From the NCBI RefSeq assembly GCF_026012395.1, contig NZ_BRZA01000001.1, positions 1-64,000 of the forward strand: a stretch of 64,000 nt of DNA. The letters are read 5' to 3'. The notes below the pieces were generated by a model, which was given only the letters and a program-made list of their open reading frames with translations, had not been told where the DNA came from and searched no databases. Source of the DNA: Lysinibacillus piscis. Lineage in GTDB: Bacteria; Bacillota; Bacilli; Bacillales_A; Planococcaceae. Positions 45,883-54,308 of the stretch are shown piece after piece (the stretch's first letter is position 1; every line of letters begins with the position of its first letter). A program made the position numbers and the translations under genes.

Positions 45883-46602
45883 TTAATCCCAATTCATTTC
45901 AAGCAATTGCTGGATTTTTGTCACTTCCGTTTTACCTGTTTCCTTATCAATCAATGATGTATAAAGATGTGGAATCACGGTTTCTGCACCATTATCTAAG
46001 CATATTTTCACAATAGTATAAACATTCGCTACACTAATACCTCCTGTTGGTTCGAAAATTTTCAAACCAGCCTTCACAGCCGCCTGTACCATCACTGCAA
46101 CCTCATCTAGTCTTTTTTCTCCCTCAATTGGATAGAACTTTACTGAATGTACACCGATTTCCGCCAGCATATTTGCTGCCATCTCACATGACACTGCTTC
46201 GCGATTTGCTGAACTAATAGGACCTGTTGAAATATACACCTTACCTGGTGTACCAGTCGGTTCAATAACAGCATTTACAACAGGTTGCTTAGTCATTTGC
46301 TCCATACGACCAAGTGTATAGCCCGCTGCTGGGAAAATTTGATTAACATGATCAGGCTTTGTAATAGCAGCTACATTGGCAACTTTTTTCCACATCGCTG
46401 GGTCTGCTGCACCTAGCCCAACAGAGACCAAAACCCCTTGCTCTTGAAACGATTGCACTTGCTGGATTGCCGCTTCTTCAGTAGGAAAATCTTTGACCAT
46501 AACGCCCACTAATACACGTTCCCCCGCTACGGCTGTTAGCTCTTTTGCATTCTCTGCATCTTTTGCTAGTACGTTAAAAATGACTTTATGCTGTAAATTC
46601 AA
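45883..46602 (-). CDS. dgaF: 2-dehydro-3-deoxy-6-phosphogluconate aldolase, DgaF family
   Basis: The 239-residue class I-type aldolase of the DgaF family is distinct from Eda. It should split KDGP into pyruvate and glyceraldehyde 3-phosphate. Conserved parts include VLVGVMVKDFPTEEAA, VSVGLGAADPAMWKKVA, KVYISTGPISSAN, HSVKFYPIEGEKRLDE and IFEPTGGISVANV; the Lys in VKFYP is the likely Schiff-base residue. Start: the TTG at 46611 sits directly on the GGGAGG site, so the TTG at 46602, nine bases after it, is preferred. The site lies inside the end of dgaE, implying coupling. Last gene of the operon. Confidence 0.85.
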   Translation of the reverse strand: MNLQHKVIFNVLAKDAENAKELTAVAGERVLVGVMVKDFPTEEAAIQQVQSFQEQGVLVSVGLGAADPAMWKKVANVAAITKPDHVNQIFPAAGYTLGRMEQMTKQPVVNAVIEPTGTPGKVYISTGPISSANREAVSCEMAANMLAEIGVHSVKFYPIEGEKRLDEVAVMVQAAVKAGLKIFEPTGGISVANVYTIVKICLDNGAETVIPHLYTSLIDKETGKTEVTKIQQLLEMNWD

Positions 46603-46607
46603 TTTGT

Positions 46608-47711
46608 TCAACCTCCCGATAAAATTCGAATCATCTCTCTAGCAATAATATCCTCCTGCCCCTCTAATAATGGACGAGGGTCAACAGATAAAATGCCTAC
46701 ATTGACATAATGATGACGTAAATAAATAGCTGGATTTCCTGCTTCAAGCAAGTGTAATACCTTTTCTGCTGAAAAACCTGTCTTTTGTTCATCTACATGA
46801 ATTTGGGCACGGTAAATTGCCCTACCAGCTTCATCTTGTTTAACAGAACAAGTGAGTCCTTCAATGCTTTCTAGCTTATTACATAAATTGGTCATACGTG
46901 CAATTTGTTGCTCAGCATTATGTGTTTTCAATGGATACTGTCTTAATGCCGTAACTAAACCTACCATTGCCTCTTTCCCAACCTTCATTGCCCGACCAAC
47001 ACCTTTGTATTGCTTGCGACATGCTTCCATCAGTTCTTTTTTACCACAAATCAAACCTGATGTCGGTCCTTCGAGCGCCTTACCACCACTATAAATAACG
47101 ATATCTGCCCCCATAGTGATATATTGTTGAAAATCCTCTTCAGCCGCTGCATCAATAATAAATGGTAGCCCATGGCGTTGTGCTACTTCCATCATCACTT
47201 CAATCGTCTGCATCCCTTTTTGCACAGCGTGGTGAGACTTAATATACATGAGTGCTGCTGTTTTATCTGTAATCGCCTGCTCAATATGATCTTTTTCAAC
47301 TTTATTGGCTTGCCCAACTTCAACAACTTTTCCACCGCCAATTTGGATCATTTGTCCGATGCTTGCACCAAAGTGTACAAGCTGACCTTTTTGGACAATG
47401 ATTTCGTTACGGAGTCCTGCTGTATTTGGAATACGTTCAATAAGTGACAAATTTTCACCTGCAATTACAGCAGCAGTAGAAATGGCAATACCTGCAGCCG
47501 CGCCACATGTTGGGCAACCACTCTCAGCCCCTGTGCTTTCAGCAATTACCTTACCTGTGAATTCCATCAACTCATCAATATCCACATAGTCTTGTGCAGC
47601 ATCCTTTAAGGCTTGTGCAATGTCATCTGTTACAGCTGATGCACCAAGCGCCGTCATTTTACCACTTGCATTAATAATTTCACGTAAACCTAGCTCTTTA
47701 AAAATTCCCAT
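46608..47711 (-). CDS. dgaE: PLP-dependent D-glucosaminate-6-phosphate ammonia-lyase, DgaE family (SelA-related)
   Basis: The 367-residue fold-type I PLP enzyme related to SelA eliminates ammonia from D-glucosaminate 6-phosphate to give KDGP, as known for Salmonella DgaE. Visible: GLREIINASGKMTALGASAV, GCPTCGAAAGIAIS, the cofactor Asp187 in FIIDAAAEED, and Lys211 in VIYSGGKALEGP as the Schiff-base lysine. The ATG at 47711 follows GAGGTGGGG; a longer in-frame start would run into the upstream gene and is rejected. It lies 10 bases after the DUF4310 gene and overlaps dgaF. Confidence 0.88.
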   Translation of the reverse strand: MGIFKELGLREIINASGKMTALGASAVTDDIAQALKDAAQDYVDIDELMEFTGKVIAESTGAESGCPTCGAAAGIAISTAAVIAGENLSLIERIPNTAGLRNEIIVQKGQLVHFGASIGQMIQIGGGKVVEVGQANKVEKDHIEQAITDKTAALMYIKSHHAVQKGMQTIEVMMEVAQRHGLPFIIDAAAEEDFQQYITMGADIVIYSGGKALEGPTSGLICGKKELMEACRKQYKGVGRAMKVGKEAMVGLVTALRQYPLKTHNAEQQIARMTNLCNKLESIEGLTCSVKQDEAGRAIYRAQIHVDEQKTGFSAEKVLHLLEAGNPAIYLRHHYVNVGILSVDPRPLLEGQEDIIAREMIRILSGG

Positions 47712-47721
47712 AGTCCCCACC

Positions 47722-48396
47722 TCAATCAAGTGAAATTGGGAAGAATGCACCCAATAGCATCGCCCCAAGAATAGCACCACCTGCGACAGGCTTCTTCCAT
47801 GCGTAGAAAATTGCTGCACCGATAATTGATCCAACACCAATTGGAATGGAAGCACTTGCCGCTGAAATTACGATAAGGGGCCCTAAAAAACGGCCTGAAG
47901 CATTACCAGCACCCATCATAATATCTGCGCCAAAGGTTGAATTCGATTGTCCCACTGTAAATTTACGAATGCCGATAATAACATAGCCAATAATAATACC
48001 AAGAAGACCGCCAGTTATTAATGATAATGCAAAGGATTCAACCGGTGCTGTAATCCCTGCGCCTAATAATAATGCAGGCACGCCAATACCAATTCCTGTT
48101 TGAAGAGAGCCACCAATATCTAAAATACCGACAAGTGAGCCTTCTAAAATACGAGCAAATAAGAAACTTGCGCCAAACGCCGCTGCTGCCCCATAACCTG
48201 CCCCTTGAATGCCTGCCTCTAGCATAGCGACAATGGCCACATCATTAAAAGCACCAATATGATATTGAAAGTACATATGTGTTCCAGCAAATATACCTGC
48301 TGATAGAAGTGCTACAAAGATAGGAAACGACCAATCTGCATACCAGAAGTTTTTATTATACAACTCTTCATTCATTGTCTCTTGTTGATTCGTCAT
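47722..48396 (-). CDS. DUF4310 family membrane protein
   Basis: The 224-residue protein has six or seven predicted membrane segments and glycine-rich helices (GIQGAGYGAAAAFGASFLFAR-like region, IGGSLQTGIGIGVPALLLGA). The short N-terminal cytoplasmic part contains NKNFWYADWSFPIF. DUF4310 occurs with DUF4311, DUF4312 and SFCGS proteins in conserved clusters, as here. No PTS motif is seen. A role as a permease subunit is inference from topology and operon position, three bases from the DUF4311 gene. Confidence 0.85.
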   Translation of the reverse strand: MTNQQETMNEELYNKNFWYADWSFPIFVALLSAGIFAGTHMYFQYHIGAFNDVAIVAMLEAGIQGAGYGAAAAFGASFLFARILEGSLVGILDIGGSLQTGIGIGVPALLLGAGITAPVESFALSLITGGLLGIIIGYVIIGIRKFTVGQSNSTFGADIMMGAGNASGRFLGPLIVISAASASIPIGVGSIIGAAIFYAWKKPVAGGAILGAMLLGAFFPISLD

Positions 48397-48399
48397 ATG

Positions 48400-49185
48400 C
48401 TACTTCACCTCAAATCCAATCATTTTGTGTAAATCAATTAACCAACTTGGTGCCTCCAAGTTAAAACCTCTCATCATATTAATATCAAAGCCTCGGAAGA
48501 ATGCACTTAATACAAATAATAAAATAACTGTAATTAATAGGGTTTTCGTCACCTTAGACCAACCACTATCATCTACACCTTTACCAATTAAAATTCCTAA
48601 TACAATCCCAGGCACAGCATTCCCCATTATTAAATGAGCTGCGCCACCAAAAATTGTGCCCCATAAACCTGCACGTTTGCCTGCATCTAAAGCAGCTAAC
48701 CAAAAAATCACTGGCATAATCGGGTTAATTAATAAGTTTGCCGCTGGTACAAGCACTTTAATCGCAATAGCTTGCAATGATTCTGGAATAGCGGATGCTG
48801 TTGAATTCAAAAACGTAACAACCAATACCCCAATAATCGCACCTGCAATAGCCATTTTCTTTGGGTTATGCAACGTATCTTCAGGACGTTTGCCCTTTCT
48901 CATTAAGACAGCTGCTGCCCAGTTTGGGATAATACGATGATCGACATCTTGTGTAAATGCACCTGCTCCTACAGCAGATGCCCAAGCATTGAAGAAGAAG
49001 CCAAGACCGAATGAAAAGTGAGAGGCTGCATCCCCTGCACAGGCATTTAGTTCACCCAATGTACGAAAAGCACCCATTCCTTGTACTTTTGGAGCATGAA
49101 ACATTCTCGCAGCCCCTGCCCCCACACCAAAGCCAACAAGTGCGCCAATAATAATCGATTTGATGACAATTTCAATAAATTCCAT
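48400..49185 (-). CDS. DUF4311 family membrane protein
   Basis: The 261-residue protein has about seven membrane segments, with a conserved polar region GAFRTLGELNACAGDAASHF and HRIIPNWAAAVLMRKGKRPE between them and NPIMPVIFWLAALDAGKRAG later. This is the DUF4311 pattern. Together with the DUF4310 protein it could form a two-subunit permease, as IIC and IID do in mannose-type PTS, but sequence similarity to those is not evident by eye. ATG at 49185 follows AAGGAGG. Confidence 0.85.
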   Translation of the reverse strand: MEFIEIVIKSIIIGALVGFGVGAGAARMFHAPKVQGMGAFRTLGELNACAGDAASHFSFGLGFFFNAWASAVGAGAFTQDVDHRIIPNWAAAVLMRKGKRPEDTLHNPKKMAIAGAIIGVLVVTFLNSTASAIPESLQAIAIKVLVPAANLLINPIMPVIFWLAALDAGKRAGLWGTIFGGAAHLIMGNAVPGIVLGILIGKGVDDSGWSKVTKTLLITVILLFVLSAFFRGFDINMMRGFNLEAPSWLIDLHKMIGFEVK

Positions 49186-49197
49186 ATACCTACCTCC

Positions 49198-49551
49198 TTA
49201 TTTGTTGATCTGATTGCCTAGCAACATATTGCGCATATTATCAGGCATATCTGTTTTTTCAAACACTATTTCCTCCACATCCAACAGGAAAACATTGACC
49301 TCTACCTCTAGCACAACTTTATATTGATTGCGTTTTCTCGGAAAAAATAATAGGAAGAAGCGTTCTGTATAAGTTGTCTCTCTTGCCTCTATAACTGTCA
49401 CATCGATTGGCTCAATTCTAAGAATTAAGCCCTTGTAGTTTGACATGATCTTTTTTTGGATACTCCCTAACGCAGTATTAATCGCTAATTCCTTTGACTG
49501 CCCAATCCCCTCAATCTGCACTGTGGCTTGAAACGTTTTTTTCATGCTCAT
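49198..49551 (-). CDS. DUF4312 family protein
   Basis: The 117-residue soluble protein starts MSMKKTFQATVQIEGIGQSK, continues with ETTYTERFFLLFFPRKRNQY and ends with a short acidic and polar tail. It belongs to DUF4312, found only in this type of cluster. No catalytic motif is visible; the predicted alpha/beta pattern would fit a small cytoplasmic accessory subunit. It starts one base after the SFCGS stop. ATG at 49551 or the ATG two codons later could both be used with the AAAGGGTG site. Confidence 0.82.
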   Translation of the reverse strand: MSMKKTFQATVQIEGIGQSKELAINTALGSIQKKIMSNYKGLILRIEPIDVTVIEARETTYTERFFLLFFPRKRNQYKVVLEVEVNVFLLDVEEIVFEKTDMPDNMRNMLLGNQINK

Positions 49552-49552
49552 A

Positions 49553-49912
49553 TCACCCTTTAATTTTGATATATTCTTCGGTAATGCGCTTCCCTAACTC
49601 CTCCACATCCATAAACCCAAACCCTAACACACGCTTCCCTTCACGCAGAGCTGTGATCCCTTCATCAATTGAACGCATCCCATAATGACATGGATAACCA
49701 TACTTTGTTTGTGCTGTAATTGCTCCTGCCCCACCACTACCACAGAAGGAAATCCCAATATCCGCATGTTCAGCGTGCATAACATCTCCTAATTTCATAT
49801 CTGCACCCATGCCTGGAATAACGATTGCTGTTCCTCCAGCTGCCTCTACACCTTTCGCTACATTTTGCCCTTTTCCTAAACGATCTCCAATAACAACAAC
49901 GATTTGACTCAT
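49553..49912 (-). CDS. SFCGS family glycine-rich protein
   Basis: The 119-residue cytoplasmic protein is named for the SFCGSGGAGAITAQTKYG motif in its middle; it begins MSQIVVVIGDRLGKGQNVAK. The N-terminal beta strand, glycine loop and central Cys give a Rossmann-like outline that recalls PTS IIB proteins, which carry a phosphocysteine, but homology is not demonstrated. Located between the PRD gene and the DUF4312 gene, with a GAGGAGG site. Confidence 0.82.
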   Translation of the reverse strand: MSQIVVVIGDRLGKGQNVAKGVEAAGGTAIVIPGMGADMKLGDVMHAEHADIGISFCGSGGAGAITAQTKYGYPCHYGMRSIDEGITALREGKRVLGFGFMDVEELGKRITEEYIKIKG

Positions 49913-49933
49913 ATTCTATTCCTCCTCAATAAG

Positions 49934-50269
49934 TTATAAATTATTCATTTTTGCTGTTTCAAAGTGAATTGACAATAAATATTTTTCATCCTCATGTAAA
50001 TTTGGTAGTAATCCACAAATAGTGGTCGCTAACTCCATAGATTCTATTGATATCTCATCAAACATAGTCCTATCTAATGGCTGAATAGGTTCTTTATTGA
50101 TAGAGCGGTACACCATAGCAGACAAATGAGATGTTAATGACAGCGATTGTGTTTCATCCATCACAATTTTCGCCTGTGTTAAAATATCCTGTGTCTCTTT
50201 TAACAATTGACGACACCGCTCGACATCACCACTGTTTTCAATTATTTTATCTTTATCTAATGCGGTCAT
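49934..50269 (-). CDS. Free-standing PRD (PTS regulation domain) protein
   Basis: The 111-residue protein consists of a single PRD. The motif SLTSHLSAMVYRSINKEPI holds the conserved His48, and LLSIHFETAKMN near the C-terminus holds the second conserved His. PRDs are phosphorylated by HPr or EIIB proteins and normally sit in antiterminators or activators; a single free PRD has no DNA- or RNA-binding part. It may relay phosphorylation between the transport module and the regulator (inference). Its ATG overlaps the amidohydrolase stop. Confidence 0.82.
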   Translation of the reverse strand: MTALDKDKIIENSGDVERCRQLLKETQDILTQAKIVMDETQSLSLTSHLSAMVYRSINKEPIQPLDRTMFDEISIESMELATTICGLLPNLHEDEKYLLSIHFETAKMNNL

Positions 50270-51390
50270 TGGCGAAATACCACCTTTCCATTCCTTATCG
50301 TCATTTGTGGCTGTAAAACTCGATTTGTGGTTAACACAACACCCTCTGAATCTACAAGATTTGTTGGTTTATCATGAAAGGTAAAAATGGTTATATCTGC
50401 ACGTGTGCCAATTTTTAACGTTCCTTGCTCCGTCAAGCCAATTGCCTCTGCTGCTTGAATAGTCACAGCACGCACAACCTCTTCAAGTGTAAAACCCAGC
50501 GCCAGAAGCTTGGACATTGTTAACATTAAGCTACCAACTGGATTGTCATAATTATTGATATAAATATCTGTACTGATTGAAAATGGTTGTGTATAGCTGG
50601 TTTTAAACTTTCGTAATGTTTCATAGCTAAAGCTAGATGTGCCATGCCCTACATCAAATAGCACGCCACGCTGTAAAGCTTTGATTGCCTCCTCAATAAG
50701 ATAGCCTTGCTCATTTAAAATCCCATGCTTTTTCCCATGAAAAGCATGGGTTATAATATCACCCTTTGTCAATAATGGGAATATTTCATTTAAATAAGGC
50801 GGAGGATTCCCAATATGCACCATAATAGGCTTATGCAGTGCATCTGCTACTAAACGAGTATGCTTCAATGGAGCAATTCCTTGTTCTTTCACAACAGAGC
50901 CACTCATTCTTGCCTTCAACCCCACAATTTGTGGTTCATGTGCAAAAATCTCTTTCGCTTCTTCTAATGTCATTAATTGTGTTGGATCTGCTAACTCAGA
51001 TAGTCCCGCCCCCAATCCTTGCCGTGCAATATTTAGAAAGGCTAGGACCTCTGTTTGGCTTTGCTGTATAACAGTGTCTTTTAATAACTGATAATTGTCA
51101 TAGCCTGCACTCCCTGCATCGACAATCGTTGTCACACCTTGCTCTATGCCAACAAGATCTGCTTCAATACCTAATGTCGTAGCATCTTTAAAGACGTGAA
51201 CATGCAAATCAATAAAACCTGGTGCGATATAAGCTCCATCTACATTGATATAGTGAATGTTTATACCTTGTGCAAGTACATCTTTGACATCGGCTAATTG
51301 ACCATCTATGATGCCAATATCTCTTCGTTCAATGCCACCTTTCTCAGGATCAATAACAAGACCGTTTTGCAAAATAGTATAGTAGCTCAC
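50266..51390 (-). CDS. Amidohydrolase/deacetylase family metallohydrolase
   Basis: The 374-residue TIM-barrel metal hydrolase is of the dihydroorotase/deacetylase-like type. Metal-site motifs: GFIDLHVHVFKD (HxH), Lys in VGLKARMSG, His in MVHIGNPPP, HAFHGKKHG, and ISTDIYINNY for the catalytic Asp. In this operon it should remove an N-acyl group from an amino-sugar acid or its phosphate before DgaE acts. The GTG at 51390 is preferred because AAAGGA lies nine bases before it; an ATG at 51408 overlaps the regulator stop. Confidence 0.85.
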   Translation of the reverse strand: MSYYTILQNGLVIDPEKGGIERRDIGIIDGQLADVKDVLAQGINIHYINVDGAYIAPGFIDLHVHVFKDATTLGIEADLVGIEQGVTTIVDAGSAGYDNYQLLKDTVIQQSQTEVLAFLNIARQGLGAGLSELADPTQLMTLEEAKEIFAHEPQIVGLKARMSGSVVKEQGIAPLKHTRLVADALHKPIMVHIGNPPPYLNEIFPLLTKGDIITHAFHGKKHGILNEQGYLIEEAIKALQRGVLFDVGHGTSSFSYETLRKFKTSYTQPFSISTDIYINNYDNPVGSLMLTMSKLLALGFTLEEVVRAVTIQAAEAIGLTEQGTLKIGTRADITIFTFHDKPTNLVDSEGVVLTTNRVLQPQMTIRNGKVVFRQ

Positions 51391-51404
51391 ACATTCACTT
51401 CCTT

Positions 51405-53246
51405 TCATTTTAAATATTGTAAGAGAGCCATTAGCTCAGATTGTTGAACAGGTACATGTAGCCGTGTAAGAATATCTTTCAATGTTTGTAGATCACGTCT
51501 ATGCTTTTCTGATATTGGTTGATTTGTATAGAGAAAATCATCGTACTGTTTATCAAAATAACTACGATGCACCATTAAAAAAATATGAAGCTGTAAGGCT
51601 TGCTTCCGTTCTTCCTGAATATCCTGTGGAAATACTGTAATAATTTCATGAAAGATTTCAAAACCCTTTAAAATGATTTCTAGATTAATCTGTTCATTAT
51701 CTTCAATCAACAAACATTGATTTTCATATGGCAAATTATACTGATAAGAATAACTCTCTTGTGATAGCGCTTTCACATGTTCCCGAATAGTTTCAACATC
51801 TCGCTTTGTTGGAATGGCTTCTACAACAATGACAGGTATTTGTGACTGAATGGGAAATACACTAATAATCAAATCCACTTTTTCCCTTTGACATAATTCT
51901 TCTACTTCCATAATGGAACAATAGGCAACAATTTCAATATCATGAATATCTTTTTCTACCCTATTTTTGATAAGTCGTGCAACACCTCCACCAGTGGCGC
52001 AAACATATAATCCCCTGACTTTTCTTTTTGTAGAAAAGGTATTTTCAAATGATGATAAAAAATGTAACGCAATTAATGAGATAAATGCATCATGATTAAT
52101 AATAGAAGGTAAGCCAAGATATACTCGACAAGCCTCTGTGATATTTTGGAATAACTCAGGATAATTGGTCTTAATTTCATCTGCGAAGGGGTTAATTTCG
52201 GATACATTGAATACACCTTTGTTTAAACGTAACGATAAATGGGCAAAGAGACTATTAAATAATTTAGGATCTTTGCCATATTCAATTCCTTCCTTTGCGC
52301 TAACGTATTGAACTAATTGATTTGTAACAACCGTTAAATCAATGCCACGTGTACCTTTCGCAATATCACCAGATAAATACAAAAATTCGTTTTGCAGCAA
52401 CGGCAGCTCCAATTCAGTCAAGACATTTTCCATCCATGACAAGATAAATAAAGAGGTATCATCTGTGTAAAGTTTTTTATTCACTAGACGATAGCCCTTC
52501 ATCGTTTGCCCCTTATCCAATCTAACAACAGAAATAGTGATGCGAATCAATAGCAAAATTAAATCAGATTGATGAAATAACTTAGCAGTAGCTGATGTAT
52601 ATAAGTTTTTCAAATGCCGTTCTGCTATTTTGAACATAGAAAGAAGTGTGGCATCCATCAAAAATTGCTGCTCATGCTCTTCTTCATCAGCCGTAATACG
52701 CGTCATAATTTGGTAGATTTCATAGTTCGTCAAATTTGTATAAATAAGATGTTCCAGAAATAACCTCAAAGTCAGCTCTTCACCAATCAACTTATAGCCT
52801 TTACGCTTTGTCCTTTCTAGTTGAATCATCCAAGGTGCTATATACTCACTAACGCAATTCATATCATTTAAAATGGTATTACGACTGACTTGAAGGTTTT
52901 CAGCTAAGGTATTCGCTATAATATAGTCATTACTCAAAAGCAAGGTCACTAAAATTCTTTGTAACCTTACATTTTGATCTGGGCTTTGCCTCCACCTTTC
53001 ATCACCAAGCAATTGCTGTAATGCTTCATCACGTGATATGTCATTGCATGTTACCCATAGTCCTTTATTCGGCTGTGAATACACATCTATTTGCTGATGT
53101 TGGAACCATTCTTTTACATGCTCTAGGTCATACTTAATGGTTCTTGTACTAACTGCAAAGTCCTGCGATAAATCTTTTATTTTCATGGGTAGTTTGGCCT
53201 CAAGAAGTTTAATCGCAATTTTAAGCTCTCTTTCATTTAACATCAT
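51405..53246 (-). CDS. PRD-containing transcriptional regulator (BglG/MtlR type with IIB-like domain)
   Basis: The 613-residue activator has an N-terminal HTH (LPMKIKDLSQDFAVSTRTIK), a second HTH region (TLAENLQVSRNTILNDMNCV), two PRDs (about 185-400, with FAHLSLRLNKGVF), a IIB-like domain from about 405 (RGLYVCATGGGVARLI, with Cys), and a C-terminal tail with no clear IIA domain. Phosphorylation by PTS components normally tunes such proteins. It is the first gene of the operon and is likely its activator; the promoter has a cre-like site. The ATG follows AGAGGGGGTGAG. Confidence 0.88.
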   Translation of the reverse strand: MMLNERELKIAIKLLEAKLPMKIKDLSQDFAVSTRTIKYDLEHVKEWFQHQQIDVYSQPNKGLWVTCNDISRDEALQQLLGDERWRQSPDQNVRLQRILVTLLLSNDYIIANTLAENLQVSRNTILNDMNCVSEYIAPWMIQLERTKRKGYKLIGEELTLRLFLEHLIYTNLTNYEIYQIMTRITADEEEHEQQFLMDATLLSMFKIAERHLKNLYTSATAKLFHQSDLILLLIRITISVVRLDKGQTMKGYRLVNKKLYTDDTSLFILSWMENVLTELELPLLQNEFLYLSGDIAKGTRGIDLTVVTNQLVQYVSAKEGIEYGKDPKLFNSLFAHLSLRLNKGVFNVSEINPFADEIKTNYPELFQNITEACRVYLGLPSIINHDAFISLIALHFLSSFENTFSTKRKVRGLYVCATGGGVARLIKNRVEKDIHDIEIVAYCSIMEVEELCQREKVDLIISVFPIQSQIPVIVVEAIPTKRDVETIREHVKALSQESYSYQYNLPYENQCLLIEDNEQINLEIILKGFEIFHEIITVFPQDIQEERKQALQLHIFLMVHRSYFDKQYDDFLYTNQPISEKHRRDLQTLKDILTRLHVPVQQSELMALLQYLK

Positions 53247-53273
53247 CTCACCCCCTCTATGGATAGTTGCACT

Positions 53274-53287
53274 AGAAATCGTTTACA
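53274..53287 (-). promoter_or_regulatory. Candidate cre (CcpA) site at the operon promoter
   Basis: On the minus strand TGTAAACGATTTCT matches the cre consensus at all positions but the last. It starts seven bases after the -10 box, overlapping the expected start site, so CcpA should repress when glucose is present. Confidence 0.6.
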
Positions 53288-53293
53288 TTTTTC

Positions 53294-53322
53294 ATTATAG
53301 TCAGTCTATTCAGAACATTAAA
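53294..53322 (-). promoter_or_regulatory. Promoter of the PRD/dga-like operon
   Basis: A perfect -10 TATAAT (53294-53299) on the minus strand, 17-base spacer, and a poor -35 TTTAAT (53317-53322), as expected for an activator-dependent promoter. Confidence 0.55.
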
Positions 53323-53714
53323 GACCAAATGCTTGCCCTTCAATTAGTGAAATATTTTTCATCACACCTCTTGAACAGTAGCAGTATGTTTTTAGAATGG
53401 ATACCTTTTTATAAAAATACACAGCATTTATTAAAAAGATTTTTTAGATGACCTACATAATATGATTTTAACTTTGTTTTAAAAGAATATAGCCTATCCT
53501 GTAGCAGTAAAATGACAGTAAATAGGGTACTGCTGCCTTATTTTAGAACAATCGTATGAAAATGATAGCTGAATTTGAGTTAACCCGTGTCCATTATGAA
53601 TTCCAGAGGGTACTACTGACTAAATAATAATCTTTAGCCATTATTGACTATAGATTTCACATTTGAGAGTTGTTATGATAAAAGGGAGTATCATTTTAGA
53701 AAGGGGGTTTTTGG
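53323..53714. other. Intergenic region between divergent genes
   Basis: AT-rich. A coding-like 21-codon frame lies at 53561-53626 (MIAEFELTRVHYEFQRVLLT), without a ribosome binding site and ending in TAA. Otherwise nothing is recognised. Confidence 0.3.
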
Positions 53715-54200
53715 ATGGATTACAATGCTTACACGTATACAGAGGATGCACTTGTAGGAGGATTTTTCCTGCTATTTATCGCCATTGCACTTATCATTGC
53801 GCTAATCGGTTATGTTGTTAATGCTTTCATTTATTACACAGCATCAAAAACAAATGGCTTTGAGGATGTTGCCTATATCGCTTGGATTCCACTTGCCAAT
53901 ATGTATTGTCTTTTCTTACTCACAGCAGAGGGTAAAACTCGTAGTGAGCAAAATGCAATCGCTAAAAGAAACATATTGATTTATGTCGGTTTATTCATCG
54001 CTACTTGGATTCCATTAATCGGTATTATTGCTTCTTTAGGGCTAGCTGGTTTTACACTGTACTATATCTATCGCTTATTCTATCGTTGGTCAGGATCATC
54101 AGGAAAGTCGATATTATACGTGGTATTAACATTTATCACTAGTGGTTTATTCTATGCTATTTACGGCTTAATGCGTATGAAACGACCATTTATTGCTTAA
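53715..54200 (+). CDS. Small membrane protein of unknown function
   Basis: The 161-residue protein has four predicted membrane segments. Between segments 1 and 2 is YYTASKTNGFEDVAYIAWIP, then a cytoplasmic loop AEGKTRSEQNAIAKRN, and a C-terminal GLFYAIYGLMRMKRPF. No family is assigned with certainty; similar proteins are common in Bacillaceae as hypothetical membrane proteins. ATG at 53715 follows AGAAAGGGGG. Monocistronic. Confidence 0.75.
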   Translation: MDYNAYTYTEDALVGGFFLLFIAIALIIALIGYVVNAFIYYTASKTNGFEDVAYIAWIPLANMYCLFLLTAEGKTRSEQNAIAKRNILIYVGLFIATWIPLIGIIASLGLAGFTLYYIYRLFYRWSGSSGKSILYVVLTFITSGLFYAIYGLMRMKRPFIA

Positions 54201-54208
54201 TGACTCTA

Positions 54209-54246
54209 CACCTCTATCATTCATTTGATGGAGGTGTTTTTCTTTC
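54209..54246 (+). terminator. Terminator
   Basis: The stem CACCTC.ATCA with its complement, one bulge each side, then TTTTTCTTT. Confidence 0.8.
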
Positions 54247-54308
54247 ACTTACAGTCATCCTTGCTAAATATGCTATAGTATAGATACCATCTAAAAGGAG
54301 TGATGTAT

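Noticed and set aside
47712-47855. Longer N-terminus for DgaE
   Set aside because: It would overlap the DUF4310 gene; the ATG at 47711 has a strong ribosome binding site and matches the family start.
53137-53451. 104-codon plus-strand frame over the regulator start and promoter
   Set aside because: It overlaps the 5' end of the PRD regulator and its promoter, with no ribosome binding site.
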